Positions 47,640 to 57,374 of a stretch of 64,000 bases of DNA are shown in pieces. The notes under the pieces are model-generated. The model was not told the DNA's origin, searched no databases, and saw only the letters and a program-made list of their open reading frames with translations. Both the position numbers and the translations under genes were made by a program. Origin of the DNA: Echinometra lucunter (lineage: Eukaryota; Echinodermata; Echinoidea; Camarodonta; Echinometridae); NCBI GenBank assembly GCA_029962745.1, contig CM057171.1, positions 4,637,740-4,701,739 on the forward strand, in the 5' to 3' direction. Every line of letters begins with the position of its first letter. Positions within the stretch are counted from its first letter, which is position 1.

Positions 47640-49137
47640 CAGATAACAAATTTAAATCAATTTAAATCAATTTAGATCAATTTAATTGTTTGTTCCAGAT
47701 GCATATTGCTTAAATTGAAGATTTCATTGTTTGTTCCAGATGATAGTGGGTATGGCAAAATAATGCTGCAGTTATCAGTTTGTATAATTCTGCTCGATGC
47801 TGTGCTCTTCTTATGCCCGAAATTGCAAAATTTCCAAAGCAATGTTCTTGTCAGACAAGGGATATCTCTCACCAATTCTGTTTGCATTGTATGTGAACAT
47901 GTAAAAGGATTTCCAATAGTTTCTTCGGGAGCGATGCCATGGTGATATTCCACCTCTTTTTTCTTAATTTTCTCCTCTTCTTTTTTTTTTCTTCCATCAT
48001 TTGAGAAATCATAGGAGGCATTAGCTCCCCCCACCTACCCGCTGTTGCGCCGCCCATGAATGTATTAGCAAAAAATATGCTCGTTTGACATGTTTGAGGA
48101 GTCTCTTTCCTGAATTAAACGCAGTTGGAGTGAATCAGTTTGTTGATAAATTTTCATATGCCCCATTTTGGAAATGGGAAAACCGGGACATCTTCGATGC
48201 ATGTGTATCAAACCTTTGGATTCTCTTCGAGACTCTTCTCTTTTACATTCTTTCTGTTTTTAGTCCTCTCTAATCATTCAGTACTATGTTTATAACTGAG
48301 TTTCGATATTGCACATTTCTTTTCATGCTCACATCCCTTCTAGGTACTATTTCATATATTTTTTCTGAGTAAATGACTATTTGTTAAGCGACATTTCAAA
48401 GTTATTTGATGAAAGTAATATTAACATGATTAATGAGTGCTTTTTCACGTGTAATGTCGTAAAAGTATCTCGGGGAAAGTATTGCAAGTCATGCAATTGA
48501 CCTTGGAACAATTGTGTATGTAGGGTTATACGACAGTAAATCGATGTAGTAGATGAGAGGGTAATATACTTGACAATCTATCATCAAATTATGACTAAAT
48601 GTTTCAAGAGCATGAAAATTGTCTCCCGACGTTGAGGATGCCCATTATTTTGCAGATTCTGTTTTTAAACTGATACTCTTATGTGACTTTACGAACTACT
48701 ACCTTACTCTCACTTTTTAACGTGTATTCGATGTTGAGTAATATCATTGGTTTCAAACGTCCGATCGTATCTCTATAATTATATCGTCTTTATTCATATA
48801 CTTTATACAGTTGTGCTCTTTTAGCTGTCACTTAAAACATAACAAAATTTAGTAGCTCATGGGGTATTACGCTTGTTTCCCAGGTTGATTTGTAAAACTT
48901 ATTTGTTTAAAGTAGATGACAAAGCAGGCGAAAAAAAAAAAATCATATCCACAATGGTCAGGGATCTTTTTCCACATAACTGTGCGATCATATACCCTAC
49001 TGTTGCGAGGATGTATGTCTCATTCCTTTTTGTAGCTGTTGGCGCACCAGTTCTAAAAGATTGTAATGCCATGGATACAAAGTGTTGACCTTGCTAATAG
49101 TTAAGGTAGCATTTCCTTGCATGAGTTGAAATTCGGA
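47640..49137 (-). other. AT-rich 3' region of element copy C
   Basis: Reverse complement of the region after the Ulp1 domain in copies A and B. It has no recognisable gene. The open frames near 47672-48057 lie over the shared hAT-like remnant. Confidence 0.6.
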
Positions 49138-49932
49138 TTACAATTTCAAGACATTGATATTCATTGACAATCCGTCCACCATGAGTACACGACTAAGAGT
49201 AAAAGAACCCCTATACAGGTCTAAGATCATAGTACGCTTGTATTCCTCGGAGTCTATATCGGGTATTTCTTTGGCATCCTTTTCCACACTCAAGTAGTAT
49301 GCAAAGTAACTCAGGTACACTCCGCAGTCATCCGAACTGTTCTGACGTGGAACTGGCATCACCTCTACTTGGCACTCAAATGGCAATCCATACTTCTTCC
49401 TCCATTGGTTTTTCAACACTGCTACTGCTAGTTCCATTTCTGTGTCATTTTGTCCATGAAGCGAGTCCAGTGAAGTCATCGTCTTCGTTTTCGGGTTAAT
49501 GCCGATGAGGAACCAGTGGCCACTTTTATTCACTGGAAACAGCAACCAGTCGTATTCTGCTAGATCCGTGTTCTTTGACCACCTGACCAGTGACGCCTCA
49601 CCTCTCAACGTTGCTTGTCGGTACCACTGTGAGATGAACGGGTATATCTTTGGTAGACCATCGTCAGTCCTGGACATGCTGGACTTCAGATGTACCATCT
49701 CTAGATAGCCGTCGATGATGACACCATTTAACCATTGTCCGTCGAGCAGTGTTTGCATATCTCTGTAGAAAATTGCAACTTTGTTTACTTGACTCATTGC
49801 AGCATTCGGTCGTCGTCTGCAATTCAGTTTTATTGCTTCGATGAGGTCATCTTCCTCGGCAGACTTTTTCTTTTTTACTCCCTTTCGGGTGATATGACCT
49901 TCCTGCAGTTGTATGACAAAACTTCTGTTCAC
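49138..49932 (-). CDS. Ulp1/SENP-type (C48) cysteine protease domain, element-encoded
   Basis: The C48 family cleaves SUMO or related ubiquitin-like proteins. Over 264 residues from the in-frame GTG at 49932, the catalytic set is complete: His139 in SGHWFLIG, Asp156 in TSLDSLHG, the oxyanion Gln197 in PRQNSSDDCGVY and nucleophile Cys203. The domain start QWLNGVIIDGYLEMV (67-81) matches the family WLND..I..Y pattern, with Asp replaced by Gly; copy B keeps Asp. Lys/Arg-rich residues 16-23 precede it. It ends in TAA. The same frame continues upstream into the USP domain across one TAG (49936-49938), so this is probably the C-terminal part of a larger protein and GTG is not a real start. Several transposon groups, Mutator-like elements among them, carry Ulp1 domains. 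Confidence 0.85.
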   Translation of the reverse strand: MNRSFVIQLQEGHITRKGVKKKKSAEEDDLIEAIKLNCRRRPNAAMSQVNKVAIFYRDMQTLLDGQWLNGVIIDGYLEMVHLKSSMSRTDDGLPKIYPFISQWYRQATLRGEASLVRWSKNTDLAEYDWLLFPVNKSGHWFLIGINPKTKTMTSLDSLHGQNDTEMELAVAVLKNQWRKKYGLPFECQVEVMPVPRQNSSDDCGVYLSYFAYYLSVEKDAKEIPDIDSEEYKRTMILDLYRGSFTLSRVLMVDGLSMNINVLKL

Positions 49933-49935
49933 CTG

Positions 49936-50890
49936 CTACCGAGAACTTGTTCCTCTGCCTCCCGGAACTGGTATTTGACGGCTGTTTGAATAACCGTTGT
50001 CCGGCTCTTCTGAAGTCGTGCGTTCATACATGAGCATATAACTCTGATCATAGACTGCCGATATGTCTCGAGGCCTGGGCGTTTCTATGATGTGGTCATC
50101 ACAGAGGATCCAACCATTGTTGGCTGCGGGTTCTCTCACCATTGCTACGTAGTGTCCCTGTTCGCATGTATCTCCTTTGTGCACAACTACCGATTTCAAC
50201 TGGAAACGGCACGTTGCATCGGCATTTCTATTTCCTTCGGAATATGTCATGATTATCTCATCAGAGGGTTCCACTGGTGCCAGCATTTTCCCTCGTCCTT
50301 GATTTCTCTACATGACAACTAACAAAAACTGAGGGACGGTCTTCACCTCCTTCTGTGTTACACGTAAGCCTTGATTACGGCACTTATCACAAGGTCTTCC
50401 ACCTTCTATGACGTCAGGATACCTTGTCATTCTGTCCACCTCCCTCTGCAAACTGATTCTGTCCCTGTCATGAAGTACAGGCACAATGATTTCCGTGAAC
50501 TCTTGTATCGTTACCGTTTTTTCATTGCAATGTGTGCATGTTACACCCTGTTCGACCTCAAACGTATTAAGACCAATGTTTGACATCATAGGCCCAACGT
50601 AACGTGTGATTAACTCATGGGCATCATTCTGCTGGCCATATACCAACCCCTCCTCCCCGGGAGGGGACAACACCTGTAGAAGCTATTCAATATGTTCCTC
50701 CATGATGTCCCTGCTGCTTGCGTATCTTCTAAGAAAAAAATCGCAATGTCCATGTGCTGCCGGTTGTCCCACGAAGCGTCGGGAATCTGCAAGAGAGCTC
50801 CTGCAGCTCTAGTGGAAGCTATAGCCTGGATCATATAATTTAGCCAACAGTTGCTGGTGAAGTTGGAAAGGGGTCGAAAGGGATATTCGC
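49936..50890 (-). pseudogene. Ubiquitin-specific protease (C19) domain, element-encoded, broken
   Basis: USP enzymes remove ubiquitin. In order are: a Cys box SNCWLNYMIQAIAS (Cys codon 50849-50847), a QNDAHE box, a zinc-ribbon pair CTHC and CDKC, PQFLLVV, and the His box CEQGHYVAMVR followed by GWILCDDHII and SYMLMYER. These match the family's catalytic Cys, His and Asp blocks. Upstream the frame encodes RKKRKARRRG, a likely nuclear-localisation signal. Lesions are a frameshift at a T run near 50735 and in-frame TAG codons near 50685, at 50308-50310 and at 49936-49938. Past the frameshift, the frame is the same as that of the Ulp1 domain. The domain is short for a USP, roughly 300 residues. 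As sequenced it would not yield a full enzyme. Confidence 0.8.
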
Positions 50891-51053
50891 AACCCCTCCT
50901 CCTGGCTTTTCTCTTCTTCCTGGAGACTTCATCACCCTCGCTCCTTGGGGAAGTTCTCCTTTTCCATTCCTTTGTCTGATTATCCTTCCTGGCTTCTGAG
51001 TTTGTTCTGGAGGGTTTGGTGACCGGTATGTCCCTGGTATTTTCCGTGCTTCA

Positions 51054-51748
51054 TATCACGCATTTGACAAGGTTCGCGGAGTTTTTGTCCCACGATTCTT
51101 CCAGAAGAATAGTTCTTCCCCTTGCTCTCTTGGTAGTTTTGATTGCGTCACTTAAAGCGAGAGTCTGCACTGCCTTTGTGCTATCCATTAGCTCCTCTGA
51201 GAAAACGTCTATTCTGTTGCTGGATTTCCCTTGGAGAATGACGGTTTTGAGTAGATTGAATCGTCCCTCCTGAACGCTGTTGGTTTTAGATGATTCTCGT
51301 ATTCCTCTGACAAATTTGTAGCGCTTATAAGGAGCCGAGCTCCCATGTCTTCCAGTATCGCCGAGCATTAGGGCAGACCAGAGTGGAATCGTGGGAAGAA
51401 GCAGCCTATGCATTTCCTCAAGAAATTTGGAGCCATACCTTCCATTGTCTTCAATTGTGCTATCGCCATGACTTGTGTTATGCTCAACTTTGCTCGATCT
51501 ATCGTTCTTTTGGACCATTTTCTGAAGCACGTTCCTTCTGCGTGTTGAAGAAACTCTTCTTCCGTTTTGTTCTTGTTTTTGCCAGTGGATGGTTCTTCTT
51601 TGCTGACATTTGCATTTTCTTCGTAGACATGATCTTCTTTCAGGTCTTGCTTGCTTTGCTTCGGCAGAGCCTTGATTCTCTGAGACATTCTCTCGCTTGC
51701 TTTCCTAACTTCGGATGTTAGTTTGCAGCCCTGCAAAACTACTGCCAT
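51054..51748 (-). pseudogene. Transposase-like C-terminal fragment, broken
   Basis: The first part (51748 to about 51410) is a charged segment with SERMSQRIKALPKQSKQD and KTMEGMAPNFLRK. A frameshift then moves reading to the frame with IPLWSALMLGDTGRHG, TNSVQEGRFNLLK and NRIDVFSEEL. The pattern TN.xxE..F..LK resembles the segment holding the last catalytic Glu of DDE-type transposases (Glu codon 51269-51267). That assignment is inference from pattern only; the two Asp-bearing regions are not in the window. This frame ends at TGA (51053-51051) and is the same frame as the USP Cys box, so the two were probably continuous. Confidence 0.5.
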
Positions 51749-51749
51749 G

Positions 51750-53935
51750 TCACTGTGATGGATTGAAAGAAGGGGTACTCCCCTACCAACACCCCAAAGG
51801 TTTTCCAGGAACAATCTACCATTTTCCCACAATCGATGTTCTTATCATGCTTATAGATGCTTTTTTTTTTTCAATTTTCCTCCTCAAGACCGTAATAACA
51901 TGGAAAATCTAGGGGGTGGTGCTAGTAAAACTTGTCCAGTGGTCACATTTTCACTGTGATGGATTGAAAAAAGGTGTATCCCCCTACAAAGACCCCAAAG
52001 GCCCCAATTGATGTTCTTATCATGCTTAAAGTTGCTTCTTTTTTCCGTATTTTCTCCTCAAGACCGTAATAACATGGAAAATCTAAGGGGTGGGGATAGT
52101 AAAACTTGACCAGTGGTCACAATTTCGCAGTGATAGATTGAAAGAGGGGGTACCCCCCCCCCTACAAACATCTCAAAGATTTTCCAGGAACAATCTACCC
52201 TTTTGCTCCAATTGATGTTCTTATCATGCTTATAGATGCTTTTTTTTCTCCTCAAGACCGTAATAACATGGAAAATCTAGGGGGTGGGGATAGTGAAACA
52301 TGACCAGTGGTCACATTTTCACTGTAATGGATTGAAAGAGGGGGTACCCCCCTACAAACATCTCAAATGTTTTCCAGGAACAATCTACCCTTTTGCTCCA
52401 ATTGATGTTCTTATCATGCTTATAGATGCTTTTTTTTCTCCTCAAGACCGTAATAACATGGAAAATCTAGGGGGTGGGGATAGTGAAACATGACCAGTGG
52501 TCACATTTTCACTGTAATGGATTGAAAGAAGGGGTACCCTCCTACAAACACCCCAAAGGTTTTCCAGGAGCAATACACCATTTTGCCCCAATTGATGTTC
52601 TTATCATGCTTAAAGTTGCTTCTTTTTTCCGTATTTTCTCCTTCAAACCGTAATAACATGGAAAATCTAGGGGGTGGGGCTAGTAAAACTTAACCCGTGG
52701 TCACAATTTCACTGTGATGGTTTGAAAGAGGGGGTACCCCCCTACAAACATCTCAAAGGTTTTCCAGGATCAATCTACCATTTTCCCACAATCGATGTTG
52801 TTTTCATGCTTATAGATGCTTTTTTAATAAATTTTTTCTCCTCGAGACCGTAATAACATGGAAAATCTAGGGGGTGGGGCAAGTAAAACTTGACCAGTGG
52901 TCACATTTTCACTGTGATTTATTGAAAGAAGGGGTAACTCCCTACCAACACCCCAAAGGTTTTCCAGGGACAATCTACCATTTCCCCCAATTGATGTTCT
53001 TATCATGCTTAAAGTTTTTTTTTGTTAATTTTTCTCCTCGAGACCGTAATAACAGGGAAAATCTACGGGGTGGGGCTAGTAAAACTTGACCGGTGATCAC
53101 AATTTCACCGTGATGCATTGAAAGAAGGGGTACCCCCTACAAACACCTTAAAAGTTTTCCAGGAACAATCTACCATTTTGCTCCAATTGATGTTCCTATC
53201 ATGCTTAAAGTTGTTTCTTTTTTCCGTATTTTCTCCAGCAGACAGTAATAACATGGAAAATCTAGGGGATGGGGCTAGTAAAACTTGACCAGTGGTCACA
53301 TTTCACAGTGATGAATCAAAAGAAGAGGTACCTCACTACCAACACCCCAAAGGTTTTCCAGGAACAATCTACCATTTCCCCCAATTGATGTTCTTATGAT
53401 TAAAGTTGCTTTTTTTTTCTCTCTCTCCTCAAGACCGTAATAACATGGAAAATCTAGGGGGTGGGGCTAGTAAAACTTGACCAGTGGTCACAATTTCACT
53501 CTAATGGTTTGAAAGATTGGGTACCCCCCTACAAACACCTCAAAGGTTTTCCAGGAACAATCTACCATTTTCCCACAATCGATGTTATTATCATGCTTAT
53601 AGTTGCTTCTTTTTTTTCCCGTATTTTCTCATTCAGACCGTAATAACATGGAAAATCTAGTGGGTGGGGCTAGTAAAACTTGACCAGTTGTCACATTTTC
53701 ACTGTGATGGATTGAAAGAAGGGGTACCCCCCTACAAACATCTCAAAGGTTTTCCAGGAACAATCTACCATTTTGCTCCAATTGATGTTCTTATCATGCT
53801 TATAGTTGCTTCTTTTTTTCCGTATTTTCTCCTTCAGACCGTAATAACATGGAAAATCTAGGGGGTGGGGCTAGTAAAACTTGACCAGTGGTCACAATTT
53901 CAATGTGATGGATTGAAAGAGGGGGTACCCCTTTG
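51750..53935 (-). repeat. ~200-bp subterminal tandem repeats, copy C
   Basis: About eleven units with a spacing of 190-205 bp, each with TGACCAGTGGTCA, GGGGGTACCCCC variants and CTAGGGGGTGGGGCTAGT. They end against the terminal repeat at about 53950. Short open frames here are repeat translations. Confidence 0.9.
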
Positions 53936-53976
53936 GAACCACCCCGAAGTTGTCCCGTAACGCAGCCAGAAACAAT

Positions 53977-54078
53977 CTTGAATTTACACATAATCTCGTA
54001 TCCGATATAAATTAGTGTGGGCTGGAATTGTTGGCTGGCTTGTTGTTGGCTAGCTAATTGTTGGCTGACTTGACACAG
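53977..54078 (-). repeat. Terminal inverted repeat, copy C
   Basis: It reads, reversed, CTGTGTCAAGTCAGCC to TGTAAATTCAAG, as in copies A and B. The next bases outward (ACGATTTACTCC) differ from the flanks of A and B, which fixes the terminus at about 54078. Confidence 0.85.
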
Positions 54079-55780
54079 ACGATTTACTCCGGTGGAGCAC
54101 TACCGTCCTCCTAAAATTCAGTCCTAGCTACGCCAAAGATTCTAGACATAGACTAGTTACCGGGAAATTTTGGGCTCTGCCCCCCTGATAACAGGTACCT
54201 GTTACGCCCCTGGTTCACAGTCGTAACTTAGATCCTACCCTAGATCTAATAATAATATTAATAATATAGACTCTAGCCTGTTAGATCTATGTGTTAGATC
54301 TACCCTGCGAAATGAAAGTAAAACTTAAATGGACCTTCATGTAACTAGCTAGAGTTAGCCCTAGAACTGTTAGATATCTAACGTTAGAGGCCTGAATTCT
54401 AGTGTGCAGAAAATGCCATTTTCATACACGAATTTTCAAAAATCTCCCTACCGTGGGAGGGGGATACCCCTCCGACAGTGGCACACCCTCCCCCGCTCGG
54501 TTGCTCCGCTCCATCGCCTTGCCCCCCCCCATATGGCACTTCTCATATAAATTACCCCTATCTAGATCTAACGTTAGTCTAGACTCTACTGAATTTTAGT
54601 AGACCCTATGCAGAAAAAAAATCTCCCTACCGTGAGGGGGGGGGGGGATACCCCCTCCCATGCACGAATGACCCCCCCCCCTCCCACATTCTCCCCCGAT
54701 CAGTTGTTTCGCTCTAGTCTAGGACCTAGGCCCTCGCCTTGGCCTCACCCCCCCCCCCCCCGTTGAAAAGTCCTGGCTACGCCAGGGCTCTTATTCGAAA
54801 AAGTGAATGAACCAATGAACTGATTAATTATAGAACTAGATCCTAAGTTGAGTCAGTCCGCGCCGTAAACTGTAGTATCGTGTTTAGAAATTAGAGTACT
54901 AGTACCAGCGCGCCGGATGTAATTTGGGGATGGGAGGGGGGGGGGACATCCCAGGCCAGGGGCTCATAAAACGTGCGATATTGAAAATAACATACTGAGC
55001 GCGCGAAGAGCGCTCCATGTGCCATATGGGTGAGAGTGCTGGCTAGGGGGGGGGGGGGGGGGGTCCTCCCGCGCGAAGCACGGATCCACGCATTTTTTTA
55101 AATCCGAAATTTTTGAATAAATGAATGTTAAGATAGATAAGTACATAAATAAATGATGAATTTGAATGATAAACCAATAAAAAGAAATATCAGAAATGAA
55201 GTTCGGTCATTTGGATGGCATACATACCTTGAAGTGGTATGAAAAAAGTGTACAAGCGCAGGGCACAATGGCATTTTTCAGCTAGCTCTGCTAATGCTGT
55301 CCGGCGTCAACTAAACTTTGTAAAGGACATGGTCGTGGGAGCAGTGCAAATTTCCATTAGGCGAAATTGAAATTACAAACAAAATAAAACACACTTGAAC
55401 ATGTTGAAAATTTAGATTAAAATTGAAAATACGATTTATTTATTTCGTCTCGGTTACCTGCATGTCTAAACGTGGAATAAACGTTAATTTCATTCGGAAA
55501 CGTACCTTCTTTTAATATTTTTCCGTCTTAAAAAAGAGGAGAAAGAGGAAATTGACTACAACAATTACCATTCTGTCATAAGACATGGCAATAACATTTT
55601 CTTTTCTTCTTTCCCCCCCCCCCAAATTTACAATTTTCAAACCCAGATTGGAAGGGGTCGCCTTCCCTTTATTATGTTTATGCTCATTCCTTGATGCCTA
55701 AGCCATGTGTTCATTTCAAACTACAAACTTTCAGTGCCTCATAAAAGGCCAAGGGAAAAGCAGTAATTGACTTCAAGGTA
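54079..55780. other. Gene-free stretch with several short repeat fragments
   Basis: CTGTTACGCCCCTG ends at about 54213 and is the reversed end of a family also starting at 33620. A dispersed repeat with ATTTTCATACACGAAT, CCGCTCGGTTGCTCCGCTC and a long C run (54395-54790) ends at TCCTGGCTACGCCAGGG, the reverse of the 29605-29826 repeat. TAGATCTA-rich DNA occurs around 54230-54620. No gene is supportable. Confidence 0.5.
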
Positions 55781-55786
55781 AGGGTG

Positions 55787-55860
55787 CCGTAGTAAGCGGT
55801 TGACTGGATACGCGAAAGTCGGGAGCTCGATGCCCTAATTGAGCGAGGAATTAATGTGCT
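55787..55860 (+). repeat. Possible tRNA-derived SINE head
   Basis: GTGCCGTAGTAAGCGG resembles an A box region, and GGGAGCTCGATGCCC about 40 bp later resembles a degenerate B box. The spacing suits a tRNA-like head, but no complete cloverleaf or clear tail is visible. Confidence 0.3.
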
Positions 55861-57270
55861 ATATGCATATTGATACCCACGTGTGCGTGTGTTGTTTTTT
55901 AAAAAAGGAAATGACTTCGCCGATTTCTTCTTAGAAAAGGGAATCCTGAAGTCTGCCTTTGTTCGATTTTCCTTCCCATAAAAACATAATACTTTTAGAT
56001 TTATTATCTAAAAGTACATCATAAGATACCTGAGGCCTTCAAATCTCATAGCTTGGAGGAGGTTGCAGGAGGACCCTTTCCCCCGACCTACTCTCGAATA
56101 TACAGTGCGTCCCGCAAAAAGCCAAACCCTAAAACAAAGGCTTATTGTGACCGCACTATACTGATTGAAAGCAGATTTGAAGTATTATGCTTTCATATAA
56201 TATCTTGATGACTATAGTCCATACAGCTTAACTGAGAAATTTTTGTTTTGAAAATGATGTCAAAGTCCATTTGTGCCGAATCTGGGTTAAACAGTGAAAA
56301 ACGTTAGCTTCACATGCGAACATGACAAAGGAAAATGCGTGCTTTAGAAGATGATAGGCAAGAATTTTATTATGTGGTGACATCCATTCAATCAAATTTA
56401 ATGAAACATGGGTCAGTGCCAATTTCCAGTGATGGCAGGGGAGTATGTCCCCACAATTTCCAAAATCAATAATGTTGAAAAGATCCAAAATTGTCCTTCC
56501 TGCAATGAAATAGAAGGCCACCCTGAGATTGAAAATCGCAATAATCTTTATTTTTTGTCTGCCCCTTTGAGCCTTTAAACCATACTTTTCCATTCGATAA
56601 CAAAGAGAGATGCCATTGAGTAGAAATTTTTGATCCAAATATTACCTGTTTACTTTTTTCTTTGAAGAAGTAGCAATCCTACCAAATGCAAACAATCGGG
56701 TTTTTTTTTTTTCATTACAATTGCGGGTACAACTTCTTCACAAACTAGCTATTATTGACAAAAAGTTGACCAATTTGTATAATAAGGTAATAAACCTTAC
56801 CTCATAATTACAACAACAACAACAACAACAACAACAGAAATTGCATGAAAGAAGGTCTCGTCATTTCGTTTCAAACTTCATAATTCCTCTGGGTCATGTT
56901 CAGATGTGATCCTATCGTTTTTATTGTACGCAAATTTGACCAAAACGGATTTTAACATTTTAACATTTTAACAAACAAAAAAACAATCTTGCTCAGTGAT
57001 GCATTTATGGATTAATGTCATCAAGGTCTAATTTGAAATCATGGGAGGTAAATAATTGTCAAATAGCACATAGTTTGGTCGTCAAAACACTTTGTTTTAA
57101 GGCTTCGTTTGTTCTAGACTCGGTGCATAATTTGAAAGGGGAAAAAGAAAGAAAAAGAATGTTTTATATTGATTACCCTTAAAATATTACATCCACAGAA
57201 AACCGATGAGGGAAAGACGCTTTAGAACTCGTCATATTTGTTAATAATTGGGCGGGGAGACTATATCTGC
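55861..57270. other. Gene-free stretch upstream of the FEM1-like gene
   Basis: It contains a short hairpin (TACTTTTAGAT...ATCTAAAAGTA near 55990-56016) and a mariner-like end TACAGTGCGTCCCGCAAAAAG at 56102 with no partner end found. A CAA microsatellite lies at 56808-56836. A 136-codon minus-strand open frame at 56228-56638 has no recognisable domain. Confidence 0.45.
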
Positions 57271-57277
57271 TTGGCAT

Positions 57278-57283
57278 TATAAA
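57278..57283 (+). promoter_or_regulatory. TATA-box-like element
   Basis: TATAAA in GCATTATAAAGGGC lies about 95 bp before the preferred start codon of the FEM1-like gene. If used, transcription would start near 57308, which favours the ATG pair at 57372/57375 over the ATGs at 57306 and 57315. Confidence 0.4.
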
Positions 57284-57374
57284 GGGCAAAATTTTGTCTT
57301 CAGTCATGTCTGTCATGTCTGTTATTCCATACAGATTCCTCGTATTCCAGACGTTTCTTACTATCGGTCCAATG

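Larger units (their letters stand above)
47539..54078 (-). mobile_element. Ulp1/USP mobile element, copy C (most complete coding region, 3' end lost)
   Basis: Inverted relative to copies A and B. On the minus strand it runs: terminal repeat (54078-53977), about 11 ~200-bp repeats (53935-51750), transposase-like fragment (51748-51054), USP-like domain (about 50890-49939), Ulp1 domain (49932-49138) and the AT-rich 3' region. The 3' subterminal repeats and second terminal repeat are missing; homology fades near 47640. The junction at 51749 between repeats and coding sequence implies that an upstream part, including the start of the transposase, is deleted here too. Confidence 0.8.

Noticed and set aside
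56228..56638. 136-codon minus-strand open frame as a gene
   Set aside because: No recognisable domain, no splice signals at its edges and no second copy for comparison.
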